A stretch of DNA of 21,298 bases, taken from Cudoniella acicularis (lineage: Eukaryota > Ascomycota > Leotiomycetes > Helotiales > Helotiaceae). The translations under genes and the position numbers were made by a program. The stretch is from assembly GCA_013054445.1 (NCBI GenBank), contig JAAMPI010001006.1, forward strand, positions 1-21,298, in the 5' to 3' direction. Of this stretch, positions 10,395 through 19,081 are shown one piece after another (positions within the stretch are counted from its first letter, which is position 1; each line of letters starts with the position of its first letter). Under the pieces are notes generated by a model. It was not told where the DNA came from. It was given only the letters and a program-made list of their open reading frames with translations, and searched no databases.

Positions 10395-10560
10395 AATGCT
10401 ATGCAGGAGTTGTTCCAATTTTGAGAGACCGTCGTTACAATGGGGGCTCAGGATGAGCATCTCAGGTGGCAAGAAGCCCACAAGGAAGTAGAAAAGATAT
10501 GGTTTCGATTAGGCGATATTGTAGAGAAGCTAGGTGAACAGGTTGAAGTTGAGTGGATTT
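10395..10560 (+). pseudogene. Decayed C-terminal extension of the DUF3716 gene
   Basis: The frame of the zinc-binding part continues past its TGA (10392) with only one more TGA before a TAG near 10558. It reads as a charged, likely helical segment (DEHLRWQEAHKEVEKIWFRL, then DIVEKLGEQVEVEW). TGA from CGA and TAG from CAG are single transitions, so the original protein probably had a coiled-coil-like tail of about 50 residues. This is inference from frame continuity only. Confidence 0.4.
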
Positions 10561-10640
10561 AGGTAGACAGGTTGAATAAAGAGTATTCCGGAGGAGACGG
10601 TTTTATGGAATTAGAAGAACAAGTTAGGTTTAAAAGGATT

Positions 10641-10857
10641 TTTGGTTATTTTAATGAAAATAATGAATGCAAATGGTTGATATAATAGGAGATCCAATTC
10701 ACCATGGAGCAAGTGCGGGGGATGGTGCATGGTTTGGTTGTCGAGACGCATTGGGGGTTGATTGAGGATTTATTGATATTGTAGTTGGATTCGTACGGAG
10801 AAGTCAAAGGAAGCCATTGAGTAATACCACGCGATGCTGATGGTGAATTGTACATTA
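10641..10857 (+). pseudogene. Small fragment resembling an OrsD/RecQ helicase middle region
   Basis: The segment IQFTMEQVRGMVHGLVVET (about 10687-10745) matches, residue for residue at the conserved spots, IRFGISQFRGMIYRLVREA in the large helicase relic at about 20550-20605. The surrounding sequence diverges and stops are frequent, so only about 200 bp seems related. It is a decayed stray piece, not a gene. Confidence 0.4.
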
Positions 10858-11164
10858 TCTAGCGGGCTACGAACGGCGAACTTGACTAAGAGGGTTAAGA
10901 ACCAGCCCATAGTGCGGTTATAGAATGAGGATAGCTTGGACCGGTATTTCTTATCTTCGGCATCTGCGGGTGGCTGGGATTGAGATCCATGCCGGGGCAG
11001 TGAGGAAGGACAGTTACACTAGCAAGGCTCTATGTTTTGCTTAACAGATTCCAAGAGCGGGTCAGGGGAATGACCGGTATTGATTCAATATTATTTTCCT
11101 CTCTGTATAGAAACTAGCTCCTATAATAAGGGGGCGGCTAGCTGTGAACCTATAGGTCTAGAAG
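10858..11164. other. Intergenic, no gene seen
   Basis: Mixed composition. Short runs on the plus strand read as coding-like (for example TKRVKNQPIVRL near 10890), but stops and frame changes follow at once. From about 11090 the sequence turns RIP-like (CTCCTATAATAAGGGGGCGGCTAG). It also holds the 3' end of the nuclease-like gene transcribed from the right. Confidence 0.4.
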
Positions 11165-12161
11165 CTATTGCGAAGAAGGGCTGATGGCAAATGTCAGAGA
11201 AAACCTGGTTAGGGTAGTTCAGGACAAGGCACTTACAGATACTCAGATGCTGGATGATGAAAGTCAGGTGGAGAGGAAGGCATAGGTGACGATGACGGCT
11301 GTTCCGGATAGCAATTGTCTAATTCTGCATATTCTTCCTCCTCTTCATCTCCCTCCTCGTGAGCATCTGCCGCCCACTGTGCCCACAGCGTCAAGCCAAA
11401 CAAGGCTACATTAGCTGTCATAACTTCGGTACCGTCTCTTCCTATATTCTCCGTCCATTCGACTGGGAAAGGGTCAGACAGCTTCAGCCAACCATTATAG
11501 CCCGGAACGCGATATATAGCAATACATTCGACTTCAGTAATAGCGATCGCGTATCTGCATCCCCGCTTGCGCATATAATAATTAATTTGAGCCAAAACTT
11601 GCCGAAGTCCATACGGTCTTCTAGAGACAAGGACTTCCAACGATTATAAGACCACTTGGCGTAAAGTTTGATATCGCCAACGGCAATTGGGCAAATTTGA
11701 CTCTGATCGGCGTAGAGATGGAAAGTGAGGTCTGGTTTCCCAGCCCCATATTGGAGGCCCGGAGAGATGACTTGCCGCTCTGAGACTTTGTCAAAGGTAT
11801 CGAGCAGATGCGGTGTTTGATTTAGGTGTGTATTGACAGATTGTAAGGCGATATTGACTCTTGTGAATCTAGTCATGTGAAGGAGGATTTCCAATTGAAG
11901 CTCTGAGTGGATGTTGAGGTAGTTATCTGGTACTATTTCTAGCAGGGAGGGCCTTGAGATTCTTAAGTCAAAGAGTTGACCAAATCGGACCCTAAGTGTT
12001 TCCAAAGAGAATAGATCCCAAGATTCCACACGACGGATATCGGTGTAGTCCCACTCGTGTGATCTGCTAGTCGTATTGCCCCCATTAATGTGGTCGGTAA
12101 GGTGACGAATGAGAGGTTTGTGCGGAAGGTTTAGAAAATCGAATATACTTAAGTCTGCCAT
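11165..12161 (-). CDS. PD-(D/E)XK nuclease-like protein, frameshifted
   Basis: The ATG at 12161 opens 225 codons to 11484. The second part is in another frame (about 11640-11233). The nuclease signature is visible: KPDLTFHLY with Asp144, about 19 residues later GDIKLYAKW with Asp163-x-Lys165, and upstream Glu87/Glu91 in a helix. This is the PD...DxK layout of restriction-endonuclease-fold enzymes, which cut DNA using Mg2+. The frame change between about 11605 and 11645 falls just after the DxK strand, before YGLRQVLAQINYYM and a strand-rich part, then an acidic Glu/Pro tail. A good intron (GTAAGT at 11236, CTAAC branch site, CAG ending at 11181; 56 nt) could add a five-codon last exon with stop at 11165-11167; otherwise the stop is TAA at 11233-11235. 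It is divergent from the kinase-like gene. Role unknown; with the shift the product would lose its C-terminal third. Confidence 0.65.
11181..11236 (-). other. Probable 56-nt intron near the nuclease-like gene's 3' end
   Basis: On the minus strand it begins GTAAGT, has CCCTAACC as branch region, and ends GCCATCAG. Length and signals are standard for a filamentous ascomycete. Splicing would replace a TAA that overlaps the donor (CTGTAAGT) with five more codons and a TAG. Transcript evidence would decide. Confidence 0.5.
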
Positions 12162-12280
12162 GTGAGTTGTTTCGAGGTAATATATACAGTACTGTCTATC
12201 GATTAAGCTTAGGGATAAATCGAAGGGGATAACTTTGCCCGCATGTGACGATGAATCGGAGCTAGATCAGAATCAGTTAA

Positions 12281-12312
12281 GCGGCAAAAAGGCAAGACCG
12301 AGGTTTTGCCGC
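12281..12312. repeat. 9-bp perfect inverted repeat in the divergent promoter
   Basis: GCGGCAAAA (12281-12289) and TTTTGCCGC (12304-12312) are exact complements across a 14-bp spacer. It could be a binding site for a dimeric regulator acting on both genes, or a hairpin in the kinase 5' leader. Confidence 0.5.
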
Positions 12313-12347
12313 GAACGTCCGAATGGCAACTCTTCTCCCCGACCTTT

Positions 12348-12369
12348 GACTCGACTTCGACTCGACTTC
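12348..12369. repeat. Tandem 11-bp duplication in the kinase leader
   Basis: GACTCGACTTC occurs twice without a gap (12348-12358, 12359-12369), 20 bp before the kinase ATG. Perfect identity implies a recent duplication. It is probably within the 5' untranslated region. Confidence 0.6.
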
Positions 12370-12389
12370 ATCAACACTGAGCAACCAGC

Positions 12390-13416
12390 ATGGGTTCGGA
12401 TGCAGTATCCGGAGCTGTAGACATTGCAGCAAAGGCAGGTAGGAAGAGACGACGCGTTGAAAACGAAGGGGACGAGAGTATTACCTCCGCGCCTCGAGCC
12501 AAACGTCAACGCGCCAACCCACGTATCCTTCAACCCTGCGACAGCAACGTCCAACTCCTGGATCAATTAACTGGATCCAAAGCAACACCTCTCGCTTTCC
12601 TTGGCTGCTCAGATGTGCCGCGCGAATTCGAGTATTCGGAGTCGGAAATCAAGATTCTCAAAGTTATTGGATCCGGAGACCATTCGGTAGTGTACCGCAT
12701 TGCTGCTGGAGGAAGGACTTTCGCACTCAAAGTAGTAAGTATTCGCACGTTACATAAGATAAATCGCATGTCTAACCCTTTATAACTAGCACAAATACAA
12801 GAACGAAGCCATATCAGAACCCGGTATACCTAAACCGAACATTTTCTTCGAGAGCGAACACGACGCGTATACTCGACTTTCCTCCCCGAGCGAGTCCCCA
12901 CTTGCGCCAACACCGAAGTACTATGGATACATGAGGTTTACCAAACCTCCCCAGGTAAATGGGCCTGGGAGCATACCTCGAAAGCTCTTCAAGTCGACAA
13001 CGTACCGACCCGCAGTATATTCTGATTTTCTCATGGATCGAGGGCACAACGAATCAATACAAAATGATACTTGGAGGCATTATTTCTTGAATAAATCTGG
13101 AAACTGCATTCTTCAGGGTCTTGTTCTCGACGAGATTGTGGCCCGGCATATCTGTGACAATGATGCGTCAAACCCCAACATCGCTCGATCTGGTCGAGAA
13201 GGTCTTGAAGCTCTTCACGATCGGGGCGTCTTACACGGCGATGTGAAGAATCGACTCAATGCTATGTTCTCAGCCTTGGAAAACCGTGTTATTTGGATGG
13301 ATTTCAGCAAGGGTGAAATCGAGACAAAAATTGGCACTACCAGATTTACGAGGAAAGCATCTCAAGAAATCCGTGACTGGAACCGCTACTTCGGGGCTGG
13401 CACTGGAAGATCATGA
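12390..13416 (+). CDS. Protein-kinase-like protein (two exons), 3' end replaced
   Basis: Exon 1 is 12390-12734 and exon 2 is 12790-13416, giving 323 residues. The ATG has optimal context (A at -3, G at +4). The intron is 12735-12789 (55 nt, GTAAGT, CTAAC at 12772, TAG end) and splicing keeps the frame exactly. The N-terminus has two basic clusters (RKRRR at 18-22, RAKRQR at 36-41), a likely nuclear signal. Kinase parts: glycine loop IGSGDHSVVY at 93-102, FALKV with Lys114, a helix ending EHDAYTRL, catalytic loop HGDVKNR with Asp266 (HGD instead of HRD, as in fungal kinase-like and choline-kinase-like folds), and DFS at 286-288 in place of DFG. The C-lobe is very short after that. The last few residues and the stop come from helicase-derived DNA that starts at about 13397, so the normal C-terminus seems lost. 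It is divergent from the nuclease-like gene. Activity is uncertain. Confidence 0.7.
12735..12789 (+). other. 55-nt intron of the kinase-like gene
   Basis: Donor GTAAGT, branch-type CTAAC at 12772-12776, acceptor TAG 13 nt later. It falls in phase 0 directly after Lys114-Val115 of the kinase beta-3 strand. Without splicing the frame ends at a TAA within the intron. Confidence 0.75.
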
Positions 13417-14805
13417 GTACAAGAGCGTTGCGATTAGTGGTTTGGCCGTTGTGGGGTTGCGGTGGAAGAACACAGCATACGGTTTTGTAGGGAGATAGTC
13501 AGAAGAAGGAGCACCGGCAGTGGACGGGCCCAAAGCGGAAGCAGCAGAAGTCCCGGGCGAGCGATGACGTTTCCAGAGGGCGGGAGAGGGACGATCAAAG
13601 AGGGGACGGTGAGGACGAGGAGCAGAGGGGTCAGAAGAGGTTGTTGGCCTAACGGCAGTCCCGTTCGTGGACGTCCGAACGAGCCCGGAAGATTTTAAAG
13701 GAGTCCGCCAAGAGATGGACGGGGGTTGATGGGTTGAATATTAGCAGTTACCGCCAGATTGCCATTGCCATATCCCGGAGGTATTGCCGAGAAGACCGAT
13801 TTGAGGAAGAGAAGAGCAAGTTAGAGGAGAGTGAGGATTGGGACGAGGATAATGCCGATGGGGACGACCCGTGGGATTTGCAAGCCGGTCACGGGACCCA
13901 CGTTACAGGCATGATTTACGCCAGGGAGTTGATAGAAGGTGACAATTCTATCATCAGCCGGCGTGAGAAGTTCCGGCGGGTCAGCCACGTGTGGCATTGT
14001 TTTTTGGGGTTTCCGTCAGCACACTAGGGCGTTGGGATGAGCGGGAGAACTAAGAGGAAGCGGCAGGTGTATAAGGAAGAGATGTAGGACGCGCAGTTGG
14101 CCCGGTAGAAGCGATTACGAGGAGTGGATATCTATGCCGAGTTGGAGAAGATGTTAGGGAGTGAGGCCCGGATCCGTGGATTATAGGAGCCCGTATTGTA
14201 AGCTATTATAAAGCACTAGAGCCCTATTATAGCGGTTATAGGAACAGGGGTTAGGAAGACGTTGTTCTAGTTGCTAGATAAGAGTATGAGTTCCGGGACG
14301 ACGGTAGTTATCAGCCTATTAGTTTTATTATAGGACTATATAGTAGAGAGATGTTAGTAAGCCGGCATTTCGTACGTCAAGTGGGATCCCCGATAGTACT
14401 ATTCCCCTAGCTAGATTATCATCGTCACGCCGGAGTCAGTAGTCAGTAAGACGTTTAGGACGTTTTTAGACCGGTTATAAGGATTATATTTGTTAGAGCG
14501 GTTTGTTTTTAATAAGTGTTATACGCTATTAGACAGTACGGCTAAGTTCCGGCCTAAGATAAGGCAGTTAGGCGAGTTAATAGAAAGAGGGGTATAGATA
14601 GTTTATTTAATAGTAACGTTACTATTATATATCGAGCTAGAGTTTATAAATATTATAAGGATTAGTATTAACGACGTCTATATATTCCGATCGCTAACTA
14701 GCCGACCTAATATTACGTATTCCGTAGTTAAGTACGAGGAGGACGAGTTTAGGAGAGGGGATATTAGCGCCTACCTCTAGCAGTTCGACTTATTACGGCG
14801 CACTA
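13397..14805 (+). pseudogene. Truncated RecQ-type helicase relic, copy 1
   Basis: It starts with LALEDHEYKSVAISGLAVVG, which matches the DDEYKSVLISRLAVLG part of copy 3 (about 20143-20190). It then jumps near 13461 to sequence matching copy 3 from about 21160 onward, an internal deletion near 0.96 kb that also shifts the frame. From about 13490 one frame runs to 14800. It reads through a His-rich motif (QAGHGTHVTGMIY), FRGLQ-like IRGLQEPVLQAI, motif I GTGVRKTLF (about 14241; expected GTGAGKS), motif II FNKCYTLL (about 14505; expected DECH) and motif III VTLLLY (about 14613; expected TATLPP). The changed residues are all explained by transitions. Stops are rare before about 14050 and dense after about 14080. 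Motifs IV-VI are missing. Its family would be an ATP-dependent 3'-5' DNA helicase; this copy is dead. Confidence 0.8.
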
Positions 14806-14925
14806 TGTGTTTGCCCTATACTAATCTCCCCCTGACCAGGGGGGGGAGCACGGACCAGTACACCGCAATAAGCGAACCGCAATATGTGTTTCCTCCTACG
14901 GCTTCCTCGAGGCAGATAGAGGGCA
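14806..14925. other. Junction between helicase copies 1 and 2, with a short hairpin
   Basis: CCCCCT (14828-14833) and AGGGGG (14838-14843) form a 6-bp stem with a 4-bp loop inside a C-run/G-run. The sequence here fits neither helicase relic well. It probably marks the break point at which copy 1 lost its 3' part. Confidence 0.4.
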
Positions 14926-17900
14926 GTGAAAGCGTACCAGGGTTCGATTCGTCTCCAAACCATAAACGAAAGCTTTCTCTATAATCCCGAGTGGCAGGTG
15001 CTGCTCTACACCCAGTGCGGGTTTTGTTTACGGCCCGGACGCAGCGTCTGGCTTCGACACCTCAGGCAGAAGCCGCACTGCCTGCGAGGTGCACCGCTGA
15101 AGGCTCTCGTCGAGCTCTTTACAAGCTACGACCTGCTGGCCCCGGAGCAGGTGGCCGTGCCGATCCAGGTAGTGGCTGGTCTGCGGCTCCTAGACGGCTT
15201 ATAATGCCTGACGTGCCTAGCAGGCCTCATACAGAGCCTCCAGACCATCTACCTGCACGTGTCGAAGGTGTACTAGCAAAAGCCAGCATTATATAAGACG
15301 AGCCCCCTCTAGCGAACATATAAGCTATAGACCTTCTTCGCTAAGACTCGCCTCGTCCGGTATTTTGTTGTCGACGGAGCCGTAGGAGCTCTAGATACTG
15401 GTATAGGGAGCCTGGATTTAGGAGAGGCAGACTTCTTCAAACAGCTTAGCGAGGACGTAGCGGTTATAGAGGAGGATGCCAAAGCAGAAGCTAACGTCGT
15501 TTATAGCTTCGACAGTCACAAATCTGCCGTAGTGCTATAGCTTAGACGGACAGGTATCGAGGAGTATACGCGGGGCTTGAAGAAGGACGAGATATATGCC
15601 TCCTTTATAGTACCGAAGGCTGCCGAGAGTGAGCCTGAGCTGGTCCTGATGCTTGAGGTGATAGAAGAGATCTTGGTAGAGGCGTATAGCTAGTGCTTCG
15701 ATGGCCCCGACTGTATGATGACTTGGCCACGGTAGCTGGCCTTAAGCCGCTTCTATACTACCGCTGGCCTAGGGCAGAAGACGCGCGCGTTCGACCCGAA
15801 GAAGGAGCCTAATACGCTTAAGACTAACTTTAGCTACTAGAAGTAATTCTTGACCTATACCTACCGGGTGGCCTACTAGGGTAACCACTTTACTACGGCC
15901 GACGACGACCAGCGGACCCCTAAGAGCTATATCCGGTTGACGGAGGCCTAGGGAAAGGCGTAGGAAGCAGCCGTCTAAAGTGCTGTCGAGTAAGACCGGC
16001 CTACGCTAAGAAATACTATATCGGACCTCTTAATAGCGCTGATCTACTACTAATTCGGAGGCAATCGGTATAGCTCTCTACTACTTAGCTTCTACGCTAT
16101 ACTTAGCGTCAAGCCGTATACTAGGACTTAGAAGGAGCCGGGCAACTATAATAGTTGCTTGTCTGGCGTGATCTAGGCTATATAGCTAATCATTTTCTAC
16201 GCTAGCGCTTGTCTAGAGAAGGTAGAGCGAGGTAAGACGCTCGAGCGTATTAAGTAGTATTACGGGCAGTTCTTAAAGTAGGATACCGAGACTCTTATAG
16301 GCGAGTCCTCGGCTAGCGCTTACTGCTGTTTATAGTCTCGAAGGAGGTCGTTAGGCCGTACTAAGTATAGTAGGATATAGACGAGAAGGTCCTGACCTAC
16401 CGAGACGTTGATTTATATATAGATCACGTACCGCGGCTCTTACTCTCCGACTTCTAGTAGGCCTAGTACCTACTCTACGACGAGCTAATACTCGGGGCCT
16501 AGAACCTCCCGCGGATACGTGCTTAGGCTTTAAAGGACAACTTAGACGCCGATGCCTTTAGCTAGTTCTTTAGCTAGTACCGGGAGAACGTTGAGCTAGT
16601 AAAGCCGCTAGCGAGGTCTTTGCTAACCGTTATCTAAGACTCGAAGCCGTTACGAGACTTATTCCTAGATGCCACCGCGGATAGCGCTAAGGTCTAGCGG
16701 GAGAAGGCGATTAAACGGTATAAGGCCGTGGCTAACGAGTTCCTAAAAAGGCTCTTAGTCTTGATCTATATAGGTTCTAGCTAGCCTTTACGCGAGAATA
16801 AACTATTCTCCGTCACCTAGCGTAATACCTAGCGGCGGCGGAACGTCTACCTTAAGCACGGGCTAGTGATACTATATACGACGTACTATAAAGGTCAGTA
16901 GCAGACAGGCAAGTTTAAGGATAATATCCGGTTCTTGCCTATACCCGTTAGAGAGCTCTTACTAGACTATCTAGTAGTTGTCATCCCGCTCCTCTAGGTC
17001 TTCCTCCGCTAGTCTGCTCTATATGCTATCATCTCTCCGTACTTGTAGTGGCAAGACGGCAAGGTCTAGGCTGACAACCGGCTCACGCGGTATATAGAGC
17101 AGGCGTATAGTCGGGCTAGTGTCCCCCGGCTATATATTGCCAACTAGCGGCAGATGATAGTTAATATCGTCAAAACTAAGTTTATAGCTGACGTTAGGTA
17201 CTTTAAGGTTAACGACGGCGCTAACGACGAGGATGCCGAAGAGATTAAGGCTGACATTCGGGTTATGACTAAGTAGCGAAACTATAGTACGCGGACTATT
17301 AACCGGGCATATATAAACCAACATAATACTAACTTTAGGAACGTGTGGGATGGCCTTATCCGCCGGAATCTGCGTGCTTCAACTCTATAGAAGGATTTGT
17401 AGGGGCTTGACCAGTTGCTTAGACCTACTAGGAAGAGGAAGCGGGACGGTAAAGACATTAGCGGTCCGCAAATGCTTAAGAAGATCGCTATAGGGGTCTA
17501 CCGGCCACGGAAGAAGTGGTTAGCTACGGCTCTACTAAAGAGCGTAAGAAAGCTATACCTAGATGACATGCTAAAGTAGAAGTCGGCAGCCTAGGAGCGG
17601 GCTATGACTACTATTATGTTATAGACTAAGCAGGTGGTAGTTATTATGGCTATTAGCGAAGGGAAGAGTCTGCTGTTTATACTTCCCTATATCCTCCCTG
17701 ATACTAGGGTAACGATCTTAGTCTTGCCACTCGTGTCTCTACGGGGGGACCTCCTCCGCCGAGTCCGAGAGGTAGGGATCGATCACTTGGTGTGGTCGCC
17801 TAGCGAGTAGCGAGATATGCCCTTAGTGTTTGTTATAGTTAAAATAGTATATATAGAACAGTTTCGGACTTACGCCTACAAGCTCGCGGCTACGCAAGAC

Positions 17901-18365
17901 CTCGGCCGTATTGTGTTTGACGAGGCCTACTTGACTATCATAGCGTCCGACTATCGCTAGGCTATAGTTGACCTCGCCCTGATCCGTAACGTTCGTACGT
18001 AGTTTGTTTACTTAATAGCTACTCTACCTCCGATAATATAAGCTACGTTTAAAGAGCAAAACAACTTGGTAAACCCTAAGGTGATCCGAGTATCGACGAA
18101 CCGGCGAAATCTGTTTTATATAGTATAGCGGGCCACTAGGCGAGGGAGTCTGCTCGAAGAGGGCGCGCGAAGGGCAACGGACGCGTAGGAGAATAGCTAG
18201 CTCTTAAATCGGGTTCGAGATAAGATTATCTTATATGTTCGGACAAAGGAAGATATTACTACGCTAGCCGAGCTACTCTACTACTCCTAGTATATAGCTG
18301 ATATAGGCACGGCTAAGCAGAAGGGGGAGCTACTAAGAATAGAAGAGTAGAAGTTAGGTTAGGGT
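14926..18365 (+). pseudogene. OrsD zinc-finger plus RecQ-type helicase relic, copy 2
   Basis: Reading through TAG/TAA, one frame runs from 14926 to about 16330, then a single shift leads to a second frame to about 18365. The OrsD-type N-terminus has a first finger CGFC (15016) with HLRQKPHC, and a second finger CLTC (15205) with HVSKVY, then FFAKTRLVRYFVVDGA. A long middle region follows. Helicase parts: motif I EGKSLLF (about 17657; Gly-Lys-Ser kept), LVLPLVSLRGDLLRR, motif II VFDEAYLT (about 17913; Asp-Glu kept), motif III IATLPP (about 18015), then the start of the second RecA-like domain. It ends before motifs V-VI. It is a different subfamily from copies 1 and 3, with higher GC and better-kept motifs. 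The start is uncertain: no clear ATG is seen near 14926. It is not functional. Confidence 0.8.
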
Positions 18366-19081
18366 TCCCTCGTTGTTTAAGCGTATAGGCCACGGGGTGG
18401 TCCGTGCCTCTCCTCCTCGCCGACCTCCGACCGCTTCTTGATTATATAAGCGAACACGAAAAGATTATCGACTTAAGATAAGAAGCGCCTATCTAAGCTA
18501 ATAAAATAAAGTTAAGTCAAATATATTTGATTTCTTATATAACTGTTTAGCGTAGAATTGCCGAGCGAGCCAACTTTATTTAGTCAACTTTATTTATTAG
18601 GGTTACGTCTAAATAAGCTCGGATACGGCTTAAATTCGAGTATGAGTTGGCCCGGGCATATACGACACTCACCCCGTCAAATATATTACCTAGAGCCCGT
18701 CGTAGAGTCATTTATTAAGGGTTAGATTTAGTAGATTGATTTTTGATAGGGGAGAGCAGGTATATAGGCCAGGTAAGCAAAATCCCTAGGTTTGAGTATA
18801 AGTAGGTATAAAATCATAAAAGTATAAAAATCGGAAATTATAGCTAGCTATTATACGTATAGGTTTAGAGTATAGATTTAGACGCGTAGGACAACGCGTA
18901 GAAAAGGTAAGTAGAGTTAGAATAGATAGAAATATATGTTTAATTTATTTGATTAATATTTATTATTATAGAACCGTTTATATACTTGTTAGAATATAGG
19001 GTAATAGTGTATATTAAATATAAGTATGTCGTGTTACCTAGTAACGCCGACACCTATTTAAAGGACGAAAACACGTATAAT
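18366..19081. other. Intergenic, probable promoter side of helicase copy 3
   Basis: No coding frame is seen. It contains a 14-bp palindrome TCAAATATATTTGA (18517-18530), a pair of CAACTTTATTTA words 14 bp apart (18571, 18585), and many TATA-like runs. TATTTAAAGG at about 19056 lies some 25 bp before the ATG of copy 3 and could be its TATA element. GC-rich pyrimidine sequence at about 18400-18435 may be a leftover of copy 2. Confidence 0.4.
18517..18530. repeat. 14-bp perfect palindrome
   Basis: TCAAATATATTTGA equals its own reverse complement. Its half, GTCAAATATATT, recurs at about 18677. It lies between two helicase relics and could be a regulator site or chance in AT-rich DNA. Confidence 0.4.

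Larger units (their letters stand above)
12162..12389. promoter_or_regulatory. Shared divergent promoter of the nuclease- and kinase-like genes
   Basis: Only 228 bp separate the two ATGs, so both promoters must lie here or overlap the genes. TAATATATAC at about 12178-12187 is a possible TATA for the minus-strand gene. A 9-bp inverted repeat (12281-12312) and an 11-bp tandem duplication (12348-12369) lie nearer the kinase. The compact layout suggests coordinated expression, but this is not shown. Confidence 0.5.

Noticed and set aside
11359..11649. Plus-strand open frame of 96 codons
   Set aside because: It is antisense to the nuclease-like gene, which carries recognisable catalytic residues.
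13864..13925. Subtilisin-like serine protease, from GHGTHVTG resembling the HGTHVAG active-site motif
   Set aside because: The same frame continues into helicase motifs and no Asp or Ser subtilase motifs are present. It is part of the RecQ-type relic.
14930..14960. tRNA gene, from GGTTCGATTC resembling a B box
   Set aside because: No A box at the right distance, no acceptor or T-stem pairing, and the bases are within the OrsD reading frame.
17130..17324. Minus-strand small protein
   Set aside because: It is antisense to the continuous helicase copy 2 frame. RIP removes few stops on that strand, so chance open frames are expected.
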